Assembly: GCA_964459845.1 (NCBI GenBank)
Contig: CAYWOC010000008.1
Location: forward strand, 14,009 to 78,008
DNA length: 64,000 nt
Source: CALZFJ01 sp964459845
Lineage (GTDB): Bacteria; Bacteroidota; Bacteroidia; Bacteroidales; Muribaculaceae
Direction of reading: 5' to 3'
In this document: positions 26,744 to 35,271 of the stretch, one piece after another
Position numbering within the stretch: position 1 is the stretch's first letter
Layout: every line of letters begins with the position of its first letter
The notes under the pieces: model-generated
Seen by the model: only the letters and a program-made list of their open reading frames with translations
Databases searched by the model: none
What the model was told of the DNA's origin: nothing
Program-made: the position numbers and the translations under genes

Positions 26744-27799
26744 ATGAAACGCATATTTTCTTTCGTTTTGTCAGCATTGTTAGCTATAGTATTCACGACA
26801 GCCAATGCTCAGCAAAACATTTTTATTTGGAAGGGTGGTAACATCTCTGTCAAGTCAGTAGCCAATCTGGATAGCATTACCACCTCTGCAGGTTGGTTTT
26901 TTGATATCCGCACTTCTGCTGCCACGTCAGTTACCACCAATACACTCGAGGCATCTATCAGTGTGTCTTGTGCAGACAACGTAAAATCTCTGTCTAAAAC
27001 TCCCGAAGTAGGTGTTTGTTTCTCGTCAGAGACAGCTACCCCTACTTATGCAGACGAACGCAAATGCTTAGGTACTTCAGTCAGTAGTTATGACTTCACG
27101 CTTTACGACCTTGACCCAGGCACGACCTATTATTATCGTGGTTACGTGAAGTTAGGCGATGAAGTCATTTATGGCAACGTGAAATCCATCATGACTTTTG
27201 GTGAAAAGCCAACATCTCCCACTTACACCCTCATCAATGGTCACAAGTTTGTCGATCTCGGTTTACCCAGTGGTCTGCTTTGGGCGCGCACCAATGTGGG
27301 TGCCTCATATTCTTCAGATGATGGCGACTATTTTGCTTGGGGTGAAACAAAGCCTAAGTCAATTTATTCTTGGAGTACTTACAAGTGGGGCGATTATAAT
27401 AATTTGCCGAAGTACAACTTTTCTGACAATAAAACTACTCTTGATGCTAAGGACGATGCAGCTACCGTCAATTGGGGTGCCCCTTGCCGTATGCCTGATT
27501 CTTCAGAGTTTCAAGAGCTTTATGATAAGTGTGATTGGTCATGGAAATCCAATTACAATGGTACAAGCGGTTACCTTGTCACAGGTCCCAATGGTAATAC
27601 CATCTTCTTCCCTGCTTCGGGTCTCCGCGACGGCGGTGACCTCGTCACCCTTGGTTCGGTCGGCTACTATTGGTCACGTTCCCTCTACTGGTCCAACGCC
27701 CACCTCGCCGATGACCTCTACTTCCGCAGTGGCTTCGTCAGCCCGATGACCAGCAACCGTTACGGCGGGTTATCTGTTCGCCCAGTCGCAGAAAAATAA
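26744..27799 (+). CDS. FISUMP-type secreted surface protein 2 with hypervariable C-terminus
   Basis: A 351-residue paralogue of the preceding gene, with a signal peptide ending ANAQQ. It has the same beta domain (TPEVGVCFSS, TTYYYRGYVKL) and FISUMP core (FVDLGLPSGLLWARTNVGA, GDYFAWGETKPKS, CRMPDSSEF). The last ~60 codons differ from paralogue 1 while VRPVAEK-stop and the next 20 bases are identical. Upstream it shares the operon; the spacer of 98 bp repeats, in diverged form, after its own stop. It arose by tandem duplication followed by local diversification. Confidence 0.75.
   Translation: MKRIFSFVLSALLAIVFTTANAQQNIFIWKGGNISVKSVANLDSITTSAGWFFDIRTSAATSVTTNTLEASISVSCADNVKSLSKTPEVGVCFSSETATPTYADERKCLGTSVSSYDFTLYDLDPGTTYYYRGYVKLGDEVIYGNVKSIMTFGEKPTSPTYTLINGHKFVDLGLPSGLLWARTNVGASYSSDDGDYFAWGETKPKSIYSWSTYKWGDYNNLPKYNFSDNKTTLDAKDDAATVNWGAPCRMPDSSEFQELYDKCDWSWKSNYNGTSGYLVTGPNGNTIFFPASGLRDGGDLVTLGSVGYYWSRSLYWSNAHLADDLYFRSGFVSPMTSNRYGGLSVRPVAEK
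27618..27799 (+). other. candidate variable region of FISUMP protein 2
   Basis: Partner of the variable region at 26460-26645. Variable codons are mostly NNC or NNT (for example CTC, GAC, GGC, TAC, CAC, CGC), as expected if template AAC/AAT codons were randomised at adenines. A minority of third-position differences do not need that model. Confidence 0.4.
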
Positions 27800-27818
27800 G
27801 GTGGGCTAAATGCCCACC
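27800..27818 (+). other. hairpin directly after FISUMP 2 stop codon
   Basis: The same GGTGGGC-TAAAT-GCCCACC as at 26646-26664. Downstream TTCCCACGGAGC also matches TTCCCGCGGAGC after gene 1, so the duplicated unit includes about 60 bp of 3' flank. A 12-bp palindrome (GGAAGGCCTTCC) lies inside this flank. The 27800-28127 gap otherwise holds a possible short gene and the abiE control region. Confidence 0.65.
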
Positions 27819-27904
27819 GCTCCCCTCTTCATGCTGGAAGGCCTTCCCACGGAGCAGACGAAAAAATTATGAAAATCAATCTATGACGACGAAAGAATAC
27901 TGCC

Positions 27905-28009
27905 ATGAAAAGAGAGTATCAACATCGATATTATGCCAGTCATAAGGAAGAACTGCAACGCAAGAGCCGTGCGTGCCACAGACAGCTAAGAGTGAATAAG
28001 AACAAGTGA
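27905..28009 (+). CDS. possible 34-residue basic peptide
   Basis: ATG 27905 to TGA 28009 encodes a Lys/Arg/His-rich peptide (MKREYQHRYYASHKEELQRK...). The RYYASHKEELQRKSR pattern is like the basic helical spacers found beside HNH-type domains, so it may be a remnant. No promoter box was seen. It lies between the FISUMP genes and abiE. Confidence 0.25.
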   Translation: MKREYQHRYYASHKEELQRKSRACHRQLRVNKNK

Positions 28010-28010
28010 T

Positions 28011-28039
28011 TGTGGAAAATATTTGCAAAGTTTTCCACA
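28011..28039. promoter_or_regulatory. inverted repeat 1 upstream of abiEi (candidate operator)
   Basis: TGTGGAAAA (28011-28019) and TTTTCCACA (28031-28039) are exact 9-bp arms around an 11-bp spacer. It precedes the promoter of the toxin-antitoxin pair. AbiEi antitoxins are known to repress their own operon by binding inverted repeats. Confidence 0.5.
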
Positions 28040-28058
28040 TAAAAAAAGTTAATTTAGT

Positions 28059-28083
28059 CAGCGGTGTGTTACACATGTCGCTG
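28059..28083. promoter_or_regulatory. inverted repeat 2 upstream of abiEi (candidate operator)
   Basis: CAGCG...CGCTG outer arms with TGTGT/ACACA inside, located where the -33 region should be, 10 bp before the -7 box at 28093. Binding here would block RNA polymerase. Confidence 0.45.
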
Positions 28084-28092
28084 ATTTTTTTG

Positions 28093-28100
28093 TATTTTTG
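28093..28100 (+). promoter_or_regulatory. -7 box (TATTTTTG) of the abiE operon
   Basis: A TAnnTTTG match 28 bp before the abiEi ATG, immediately after inverted repeat 2. Confidence 0.55.
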
Positions 28101-28127
28101 CACCATTAAAGAAAAGAAAGGAACGAT

Positions 28128-28757
28128 ATGGCAGAGATTGCAAACCGTATATACGAGACAAGTGAAGGGCGGATTCTCTTCATCTCAGACTTCTCAGACG
28201 TCAATGATAATGAGAAGGTGGTGAGTCGTGCACTTTCTGTAGAAGAAAAAAAAGGAAATATAGTTCGATTAGCTAATGGGGTTTATCTTCGTCCTAAGAA
28301 TACCCGATTTGGGATAGTCTATCCATCAATAGATGAAATGGTGATGGCTATAGCACAACGAGATAAAGTGCAAATACAACCTTCGGGAGTTACTGCGCTC
28401 AACAAACTTGGACTCTCAACACAGGTGCCGACAAAATATACTTATCTGACATCGGGAAGTGGAAGAGTCTTGACTCTAGGTAATCGGACTATAGTGTTGA
28501 AAAGAAGTGTTCCTAAGAACTTTGCTTTTCAGACAGTGTTGGCAGCGCTACTTGTACAAGCTCTTAGAACATTAGGACAAAAGAATGTAGGTAATCAAGA
28601 ACTCTCTATCATTAGAAAATTGGTCAATGAAGAGGAACATAAAGACTTGTTTGTACAAGATCTAACTCTCATGCCAGTATGGATGAAAAAGCTGATAACT
28701 GATATAATAGATAAAAACGAGCATTATGACACTTTGGTTAAATCACACAATAGATGA
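28128..28757 (+). CDS. abiEi: AbiEi-like antitoxin/autorepressor (DUF6088 type)
   Basis: A 209-residue protein, the antitoxin of a type IV AbiE toxin-antitoxin and abortive-infection pair. The N-terminal ~70 residues form a winged-helix-like domain (VVSRALSVEEKKGNIVRLANGVYLRP), followed by the antitoxin core (VQIQPSGVTALNKLGLSTQVPTKYTYLTSG, IVLKRSVPKNFAF). The gene precedes and overlaps abiEii by 32 bp. Low GC and an obvious operator-like region set it apart from its neighbours. Acquisition by transfer is likely. Confidence 0.82.
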   Translation: MAEIANRIYETSEGRILFISDFSDVNDNEKVVSRALSVEEKKGNIVRLANGVYLRPKNTRFGIVYPSIDEMVMAIAQRDKVQIQPSGVTALNKLGLSTQVPTKYTYLTSGSGRVLTLGNRTIVLKRSVPKNFAFQTVLAALLVQALRTLGQKNVGNQELSIIRKLVNEEEHKDLFVQDLTLMPVWMKKLITDIIDKNEHYDTLVKSHNR

Positions 28758-29742
28758 ACGAATAGCAATGTTGCAACGTGCGGAAGAGAAGTTTCGTATT
28801 AATCAGGTTGCAATTGAAAAGGACTGGTGGGTAACTGTGGTGCTCAACGCTCTTTTCAAATGTTCATGTGCAGATCAACTCATCTTTAAGGGAGGTACAA
28901 GTCTCAGTAAAGGATGGGATTTGATAGAAAGATTCAGTGAGGATATAGATTTATCTGTAAACCATGAATTCTTCGGTATAGAGAAGACGACAAAGAATCA
29001 GCGTGAAAAACTTCGCAAGAAGGCACATAGGTATTTTCTTGATACGGTTTCTGCAGAATTGGATGAAAATCTAAAGAAACTTGGTGTGGAAGGATACCAT
29101 ATAGAAAATGTAATAGAGGAAATTGATGAGGATGGTAAGGCAAGTCCTGTTGCAAGTGATAAGGATCCATCTGTTATTCTCATTCATTATGAGTCTATTC
29201 TTGGTCATACGATAGAGTATATTCCGCCAAGAGTAAAGATAGAGATTAGTTGCTTGTCTATGAACGAGCCTACGGAAGACCGTTTGATTTCATCATATAT
29301 TGAGCAGACTTTCACAGGGGAAGATGAGGGAGCTACAGCTACAATCAGAACAGTTGTGCCTACACGAACATTCCTAGAGAAGGCATTCCTGCTATGCGAG
29401 GAATTTCAGAAACAGACTCCTCGTTATGTCCGAATGTCTAGACATCTTTATGATCTCGAACGCTTGATGGATACAGAATTTGGCAAACAAGCCCTGCAGG
29501 ATATGGATTTGTATGAGCGTATAGTTAAGCATCGTTCCATATACTATGCTGTAGGGTATGTAGATTATTCTAAGTTGATGCCTAGTGAGATTGATTTCGT
29601 TCCTAGGCAAGAGTTGATGAAGGATTGGGAGGGTGATTATGCTGAGATGTGTAACCACTTTATCTATGGTCAGGCTTTATCTTTCGAAAAACTTTTAGAG
29701 CGAATTAAGGAGTTGCAAGATAGATTTAGAAAAGCCTTTTAG
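28726..29742 (+). CDS. abiEii: AbiEii-like nucleotidyltransferase toxin
   Basis: A 338-residue protein of the AbiEii/MenT nucleotidyltransferase family, which pairs with AbiEi. Motif I is FKGGTSLSKGWDLI near residue 53, followed by the metal-binding EDIDLSV near residue 71. Later RTFLEKAFLL and RHLYDLERLM match the family. The toxin is expected to modify tRNA or other RNA with nucleotides and stop growth, for example upon phage infection. ATG 28726 lies inside the antitoxin gene; ATG 28768 is an alternative. Confidence 0.85.
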   Translation: MTLWLNHTIDERIAMLQRAEEKFRINQVAIEKDWWVTVVLNALFKCSCADQLIFKGGTSLSKGWDLIERFSEDIDLSVNHEFFGIEKTTKNQREKLRKKAHRYFLDTVSAELDENLKKLGVEGYHIENVIEEIDEDGKASPVASDKDPSVILIHYESILGHTIEYIPPRVKIEISCLSMNEPTEDRLISSYIEQTFTGEDEGATATIRTVVPTRTFLEKAFLLCEEFQKQTPRYVRMSRHLYDLERLMDTEFGKQALQDMDLYERIVKHRSIYYAVGYVDYSKLMPSEIDFVPRQELMKDWEGDYAEMCNHFIYGQALSFEKLLERIKELQDRFRKAF

Positions 29743-29828
29743 CGACTTTTACTCCTTAATAAAATGTTCAATAAAATAGTTGGAAGACTATAAGTGTTTG
29801 GTATTCAGCCATAATATTCCTCTTCAAC

Positions 29829-29846
29829 GAGGAAGAATATTAACCG
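29829..29846 (+). repeat. right copy of 18-bp direct repeat (possible attachment site)
   Basis: Identical to 24792-24809. The upstream frame reads ATA-ATA-TTC-CTC-TTC-AAC-GAG-GAA-GAA-TAT-TAA, a remnant of the end of a DUF2795-like gene with no start. It lies between abiEii and the Zorya terminator. Confidence 0.5.
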
Positions 29847-29884
29847 ATAATTATCCGATTAATTATCAGCAGCAAAAAATTTCC

Positions 29885-29916
29885 AGATTCGCCCCACCCC
29901 CCCGTGAGGCGAATCT
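29885..29916. terminator. bidirectional terminator between abiEii and zorD
   Basis: AGATTCGCC (29885-29893) pairs with GGCGAATCT (29908-29916). It is followed by ATTTTTTATC on the plus strand and GGAAATTTTTT on the minus strand, so it can stop both convergent operons. Confidence 0.82.
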
Positions 29917-29921
29917 ATTTT

Positions 29922-32681
29922 TTATCCCCCAAACAGTATCTGTCCAAGTTCTTCTTTCCTAACTTCTACCCGCTCCGAGGGGAATATTGTGGAAGTTGCT
30001 AACGATATCTTGCGTGAAAGCAATTCATCAAGGGTAATATCAAACGACTTAAATTCCTTGCTGACAGCCATAGGATAATAGACATACACATCTTTCTCCT
30101 GACCAATACGATATGCTCTGTCGGTGGCTTGATTCTCTTTTGCCGGATTCCAATGACGGCTATAATGAATTACATGGTTCGCCGCTGTCACATTTAGTCC
30201 AGTCCCAGCAGCTACAGGCGACATAATAATCACATTAAATCCATCAACTGATTGAAATTCATCAATACTCGCCTGTCGGGTTTGTTTGTTCGATAATTTT
30301 CTCGTAACAACAGCAGGAGTGTCGCCATTAATAATCTTTGCAGAGACTCCATAACGTTCATGACAAACATGCCATAGCATCTTTTGCGTTTCTTTACGTT
30401 CAGCAAAGATTATCACTTTTTCTTTTTTTGCCTTGATGTTATCAATAAAAGAAATCGTTGCTTGAAGTCTTGCTGATGAATTTACTGTTTCTTGCATGGG
30501 ATGTTGCGAGAGGGTAGAGTCATACAGATATGGATGCTCCGACACCGTTCTAATGCCCATTATTGTCAGTAGCATATTAGGCTGAGTTCCAGAGACATAT
30601 TTATCCACAACATTCTTATACATATTTAATTGAACTTGTGGCATTTCGGTTTGCTTCTTAAGCTCAATCTTTTCAGGCAAATCTTTTGCCACATCCTTCT
30701 TTAATCTACGCAAGAAATATGCGCCAAGCTCCTTATGAATTTCATTCCCCAATGCAACGACATCAGTGTCCTCATCTTTCAATGGATTTTGATATTTAGC
30801 GGCAAAAGCTTTGGCATTGCCAAGAAGACCTGGCACACAGAAATCCATTATGCACCATAAGTCGAGAAGTGTATTTTCAACTGGCGTTCCAGTCATAGCA
30901 ATCTTGAATCCACCCTTCAGAGCCTTGACTGCATTTGTGACAAGAGTACCAGTAGATTTTACTTTTTGTGCTTCATCCAATGCCACTATATCGAAATCTA
31001 CAGCACAAAAGTTAAGTTGAGAGATGCGCAGCGACTCATAGTTGGTAAGTATAATATCCATCTGTTGCATTTCTTTCACAACATATTTATCATACAAACG
31101 AGGGACATTCTTTGACGTAAGACGTGTTATATTGAGACGTGGTGTCGAGAAAAAGCGATTATACTCATTCTCCCAATTCTCCATAAGAGATACCGGAGCG
31201 ACTATCAGATATGGTCTGTGATTAGCATACTTCCGCGAATGCCAATCAATAAAATATAATATCTGCAATGTCTTTCCAAGTCCCATATCATCTGCCATAA
31301 GACAGCCACTTGCTTTATTTTCATACAGATGTTGCAACCATGCCACACACTCCTCCTGATGTGTCTTTAATTGGAATTTTTCACATAGAAATGGATCTTT
31401 AAATAATGTATATCTGTCACCGCGTTCAATAGATGGCTCTTCAACAGCAAAGTCCATCTCTATGGCATTTTCCTTTATGATAAGCACCTTTCTTCTATCA
31501 TCCGTTTTACTGTCTTCGGTCTTTATCGGTTGTCTTGGATTAGCCAATTGCTTTTCTGCTGTCTCAGCAAGAAATTTAGCATCTTCAAGTTCTATTTGTG
31601 CGTCATTGTATTCCACAACCCACTTTTGATTATCGACTGCATCACGAATAGCCAATTTTAGTGCAGCAAGCTCTTCTTCGCTGCCAATCGTTAATTTTGT
31701 TGTGCCATTATTTGGAGTTTCTACTGTAGCTCCCGCAATCCAGCATGACTTATAAGGACAGATGAAAGGATAGAACTTCGGTTGATATACACCAATCTCG
31801 ACAACCCTGTCACTATACAACTCTTTCAAGTCTAAGACTTCAGTATTTTCAAAATATTCTGTAGGATGGTCAATTATTGACTGTATTTCTTCACGAGTTT
31901 TATGTCTTCCATTATGCTTCACATAAGTTAAATTTTCTTTCTGCGCAGGATTCAGGACTACTCGCACTCGCTCACCATTGTCACGCCCAACAGGATAGAC
32001 ACTCTGCACCTTTCTCATCCTGTCGAAAACGTGCCTGAACTTATCACTTTCTTCAATATTTATTGCTGGGTTCAACGAAAAGCCATCATCATCGCGCCCA
32101 ATTTCTATCTTTATACGTTCTGGCACATATACATTCTCATTTTGAAGATAACTGTCCATCTCGCAATCTGCTTTAATTGCAAGAGACTTTATTTCAAAAA
32201 ATTGACGAAGATTGAAGTCGGTTGTCTTTTTCTCAAGAGGAGTCGCATTGAATGCATCAACCCGATTGATTAGCTCATATTGGGCTTCCGACAGCATATA
32301 CTCCGAACTTTCTGTAACGATGATATTTCCACATTGCTTATAAACAATGATTTCACCATCTGGAATATGACTGAGCAACTCTATTTTATATCGGAAATCT
32401 TGTGAATTCAGCATACCTTCTCCGCGAAGCCTCATAGACTTATCGTATGGCTTAGGGACACCGAGTATATCACGCTCATCGTCATCAAGAAGATAGAGGT
32501 TTTCAAATGGCACAGTACATTCGTTTTTGCAGAAATTGGCATAACCATTATCTACAAGTACCGCAAGCGGCTGATAATATATGCAATCATCTGTCGCACT
32601 CCATTCTTTGAAATGAATATCACGTCCGTCAATATCGACAGAAAACACTATGCCAATATTATTGTAATGTTGTTTCAGCAT
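29922..32681 (-). CDS. zorD: ZorD, SNF2-family helicase/nuclease effector of Zorya type I
   Basis: A 919-residue protein from the ATG at 32681, which is 1 bp after the zorC stop; a TTG 11 codons upstream would overlap zorC. The N-terminal ~440 residues are a regulatory region. The C-terminal half is a SNF2 ATPase: Walker A ADDMGLGKTLQ near residue 465, Walker B with DEAQ near 570, motif III MTGTPVEN, and motif VI NQATDRAYRIGQ near 855. In studied Zorya systems ZorD is the DNA-acting effector. No separate nuclease motif was identified by eye here. Confidence 0.88.
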   Translation of the reverse strand: MLKQHYNNIGIVFSVDIDGRDIHFKEWSATDDCIYYQPLAVLVDNGYANFCKNECTVPFENLYLLDDDERDILGVPKPYDKSMRLRGEGMLNSQDFRYKIELLSHIPDGEIIVYKQCGNIIVTESSEYMLSEAQYELINRVDAFNATPLEKKTTDFNLRQFFEIKSLAIKADCEMDSYLQNENVYVPERIKIEIGRDDDGFSLNPAINIEESDKFRHVFDRMRKVQSVYPVGRDNGERVRVVLNPAQKENLTYVKHNGRHKTREEIQSIIDHPTEYFENTEVLDLKELYSDRVVEIGVYQPKFYPFICPYKSCWIAGATVETPNNGTTKLTIGSEEELAALKLAIRDAVDNQKWVVEYNDAQIELEDAKFLAETAEKQLANPRQPIKTEDSKTDDRRKVLIIKENAIEMDFAVEEPSIERGDRYTLFKDPFLCEKFQLKTHQEECVAWLQHLYENKASGCLMADDMGLGKTLQILYFIDWHSRKYANHRPYLIVAPVSLMENWENEYNRFFSTPRLNITRLTSKNVPRLYDKYVVKEMQQMDIILTNYESLRISQLNFCAVDFDIVALDEAQKVKSTGTLVTNAVKALKGGFKIAMTGTPVENTLLDLWCIMDFCVPGLLGNAKAFAAKYQNPLKDEDTDVVALGNEIHKELGAYFLRRLKKDVAKDLPEKIELKKQTEMPQVQLNMYKNVVDKYVSGTQPNMLLTIMGIRTVSEHPYLYDSTLSQHPMQETVNSSARLQATISFIDNIKAKKEKVIIFAERKETQKMLWHVCHERYGVSAKIINGDTPAVVTRKLSNKQTRQASIDEFQSVDGFNVIIMSPVAAGTGLNVTAANHVIHYSRHWNPAKENQATDRAYRIGQEKDVYVYYPMAVSKEFKSFDITLDELLSRKISLATSTIFPSERVEVRKEELGQILFGG

Positions 32682-32682
32682 A

Positions 32683-34569
32683 TCAATACAATTTATATTT
32701 TGTCTTGCCTGCAACCATCAATTCCTTTTTGAAAACTACCTCACTTGCCGTTATTCGAATAAAACCTACTGATTGGGTAGATAAACCCTGAAAACCATGA
32801 TAATTGTGGACAATCTCTTTCCAGCCTTGCAATGACGCTTTCTTTATCCAAATATTTCCCAACAAGCTCTCATTTGGATTGAATGGTCTGATGAGTGCGT
32901 AGCGATTATTCTTCAACGACAGGTAGAATCCTTTGTTGTTAGCTACAACCCTTACCCCATTATCAATGGCATTGCTGGCAATCTTATAGCTGATTCCAGT
33001 TTCATATAATTGGGAAGAATCAGCAGCATCTTTTGCCTCAACCACATTACTCTTCTCTTTCCTTGCTTCTGTGCGTTTCACGCCTTGTGGCTTGAAGTTT
33101 TCTGCCGGCAATGGTTTGGCTTTGAACACATCATCATATTTACTGTCCATAAACGACACCCCAATATTTCGCGAAGACAAAACAATTTGGTTCATCCAGT
33201 TGCTCAGGCGTTGCGACCAATAACCTTGGTGCGTCATTCTGCCTTCTTCTGAGAAATAATGCCGCCCCCATTGGTCTGATTCTATCAACATATTCATTGA
33301 AGGAATTTTCAAGTCACTTGTGGAGGTTATTCCATTTCTGGGATTTGTCACAAGCTTCACCATTGGATGGTTCTGATTATAAACATACAAAGCTCCAGTA
33401 TCCGAAAACTCAACAATCATCTTATTCCTTATGAACAATGCAAGTGCTGAGGTCTGCGATGAAACAGAATTCGTTTCTTTGAAATGGCGAAATAACATAC
33501 TGCCGATTTTGCTGTTGCTTTGCAGCAAGCGTTTCACAGCAGTCGAGCCTATGATTTTAAAGCCGCTTATATCCTTAACATAATTAAGCCAGAATTTTTT
33601 CCGTTCTTTGTCCTGTACACAAATCTCGAAGAATGATTCAATGATTTGTTGTGTAAACCACATATTCACCAATTGCATAGCATGTTTCAGTTTTTGCACA
33701 TCATCATCGGCTGCTCCAGTGAATGGAGCCCACGATGCAGCCAGGGTAACATCTCCGAGTTGAATACTTGCAAATCGGCATAATTGGGCTCGGCGTAAGC
33801 CATCTCCATTTTGATTCTCAGCCTCAACAAGATAGGCAAATATCAGTTTCTTGGTTCTGTCTAATTTGTTAAGTTCCAATATCTGCTCTATTTCATCTCG
33901 ATTGGTGATATTGTTGTTTGACACATATTTTATGACCACATCGGAATAATATGATTGCTTGATTGACGAGGCTTTAAATCCAAGTAAAGTAGGAGCATCT
34001 TTAATATTCATTTTACGAGCAATAACCATTGTAGCCATACGCATAGGTCCACTACTTTCAAATAAATTTGCATGATTTTTCCAAAGAATGTAGCGACGGT
34101 TGTTATCAGTGTATTCTCTCAACTTTTTTACAAGCAATCGGCTCGTCTTCTCCCTATACTCCGGTTCTATATTGTGCCACGAGTTCATCAGATAAAACAC
34201 CAGCCCATTGAAGAACATATTCTTCCAGTTTCTGTCAAGCAAGTCCAATGCATATTGATAATTCATCGCATTGTCTCGCAACTTCATAAGATAATACGAG
34301 ACAATGCGAAGTTCCCTAATCGACCAGTTATCACTGGAAGTATCGGCTGATGGAACATGACGAATCACTTTGCTGATGACTTCATCTATTGATTGCTGAG
34401 CGACAGCAAGCCCTTTATCCACAAGCATACGCTCCTCTATCTGCCTCAGCTTAGACTTGTTTCTATTGAACACTCTTTCCGTCTGTAAATCTGCCACACG
34501 GTTTGCCAAAAGATGGAAATCGCAGAATATATCCTTGTTGATGTTTAAGAGGCTATATACGTCACTCAT
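32683..34569 (-). CDS. zorC: ZorC (EH-signature-type protein) of Zorya type I
   Basis: A 628-residue mainly helical protein, with no catalytic motif I recognise. Position and size between a MotB-like gene and a SNF2 helicase gene are those of zorC. Features: a helical N-terminus (RNKSKLRQIEERM), a central block with KFWLNYVKDISGFKIIGS, and SDQWGRHYFSEEGRMTHQGYWSQRLSNWM after residue 430. In studied systems ZorC binds DNA and links the membrane motor to ZorD. It overlaps zorB by 8 bp. Confidence 0.82.
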   Translation of the reverse strand: MSDVYSLLNINKDIFCDFHLLANRVADLQTERVFNRNKSKLRQIEERMLVDKGLAVAQQSIDEVISKVIRHVPSADTSSDNWSIRELRIVSYYLMKLRDNAMNYQYALDLLDRNWKNMFFNGLVFYLMNSWHNIEPEYREKTSRLLVKKLREYTDNNRRYILWKNHANLFESSGPMRMATMVIARKMNIKDAPTLLGFKASSIKQSYYSDVVIKYVSNNNITNRDEIEQILELNKLDRTKKLIFAYLVEAENQNGDGLRRAQLCRFASIQLGDVTLAASWAPFTGAADDDVQKLKHAMQLVNMWFTQQIIESFFEICVQDKERKKFWLNYVKDISGFKIIGSTAVKRLLQSNSKIGSMLFRHFKETNSVSSQTSALALFIRNKMIVEFSDTGALYVYNQNHPMVKLVTNPRNGITSTSDLKIPSMNMLIESDQWGRHYFSEEGRMTHQGYWSQRLSNWMNQIVLSSRNIGVSFMDSKYDDVFKAKPLPAENFKPQGVKRTEARKEKSNVVEAKDAADSSQLYETGISYKIASNAIDNGVRVVANNKGFYLSLKNNRYALIRPFNPNESLLGNIWIKKASLQGWKEIVHNYHGFQGLSTQSVGFIRITASEVVFKKELMVAGKTKYKLY

Positions 34570-35260
34570 TATTCTCTCCTTTTCGCTTATTTGCTATTTC
34601 TTCAAGATGCTTTTCGGCATTTGTCCTCACACGGAACTCTACACGTCGCGACAGCCGCTTGTCCTCCACTCCTTTAACGAGAATAGGTCGGCTATACGAG
34701 AGACCATTGGCTGTTATAAGACTCCTTGCCCATATCCACTGCTCTGAAGTCATTAAGCAAAAGCAATATTCCAGTACTGCACGAGTTCTGTTTTGAGACA
34801 GTTCCATATTATAGAAATATCCGCTATTGCTGTTTGTATGTCCCTCAATACGGATTTCTTCAATATTGTCTTTATATTGCGGACGACTAAGCACAGCAAT
34901 GTATCTCGGGAAGAAATCATCAAGTATTTCCTTAAACTTAGGCTTTAATTGATGTTCACCCTCACCAAACAGCATATCCGGTTCTTGAAAACGGATACAC
35001 AGTGTAGAATCTATCGAGGCTCGCCAAACTTTCAAGTCATCTTTAAATTCTTCTTGGAGGTCAATATAAAGTTGTGTCTTGATTTTATTATATTCTTGTA
35101 CCACCTCTTCATCCTCTTCCGCTCTCTCTTTAACTTGAAGTAACGCTCCCATCAGCAAAAGTATGAATATGAACAGAAGTCCCGCCATCAAGTCTCCTGT
35201 TGATAGAGAGAAAACATTCTCATCTCTGCTCTCATATCCTATATTGAATCTCTTTCTCAT
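34562..35260 (-). CDS. zorB: ZorB, MotB/OmpA-like motor subunit of Zorya type I
   Basis: A 232-residue membrane protein. A single transmembrane helix (LMAGLLFIFILLLMGALL, ~24-41) carries the MotB-type proton-carrying Asp just before it (STGDLMAG, D23). A periplasmic OmpA-like peptidoglycan-binding domain follows (IEGHTNSNSG, LSQNRTRAVLEYC, LSRRVEFRV). It partners ZorA in a proton-driven complex that senses envelope disturbance by phage. Neighbours exclude a flagellar or TolR role. Confidence 0.88.
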   Translation of the reverse strand: MRKRFNIGYESRDENVFSLSTGDLMAGLLFIFILLLMGALLQVKERAEEDEEVVQEYNKIKTQLYIDLQEEFKDDLKVWRASIDSTLCIRFQEPDMLFGEGEHQLKPKFKEILDDFFPRYIAVLSRPQYKDNIEEIRIEGHTNSNSGYFYNMELSQNRTRAVLEYCFCLMTSEQWIWARSLITANGLSYSRPILVKGVEDKRLSRRVEFRVRTNAEKHLEEIANKRKGENNE

Positions 35261-35271
35261 ACGACCTAATA

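Noticed and set aside
25617..27799. The FISUMP pair as one gene broken by a stop
   Set aside because: Each has its own signal peptide, full domain set and hairpin, so they are tandem paralogues.
25125..29742. A reverse transcriptase or template repeat next to the FISUMP genes
   Set aside because: None of the reading frames in this block resembles a reverse transcriptase, and I found no third copy of the variable sequence within the window.
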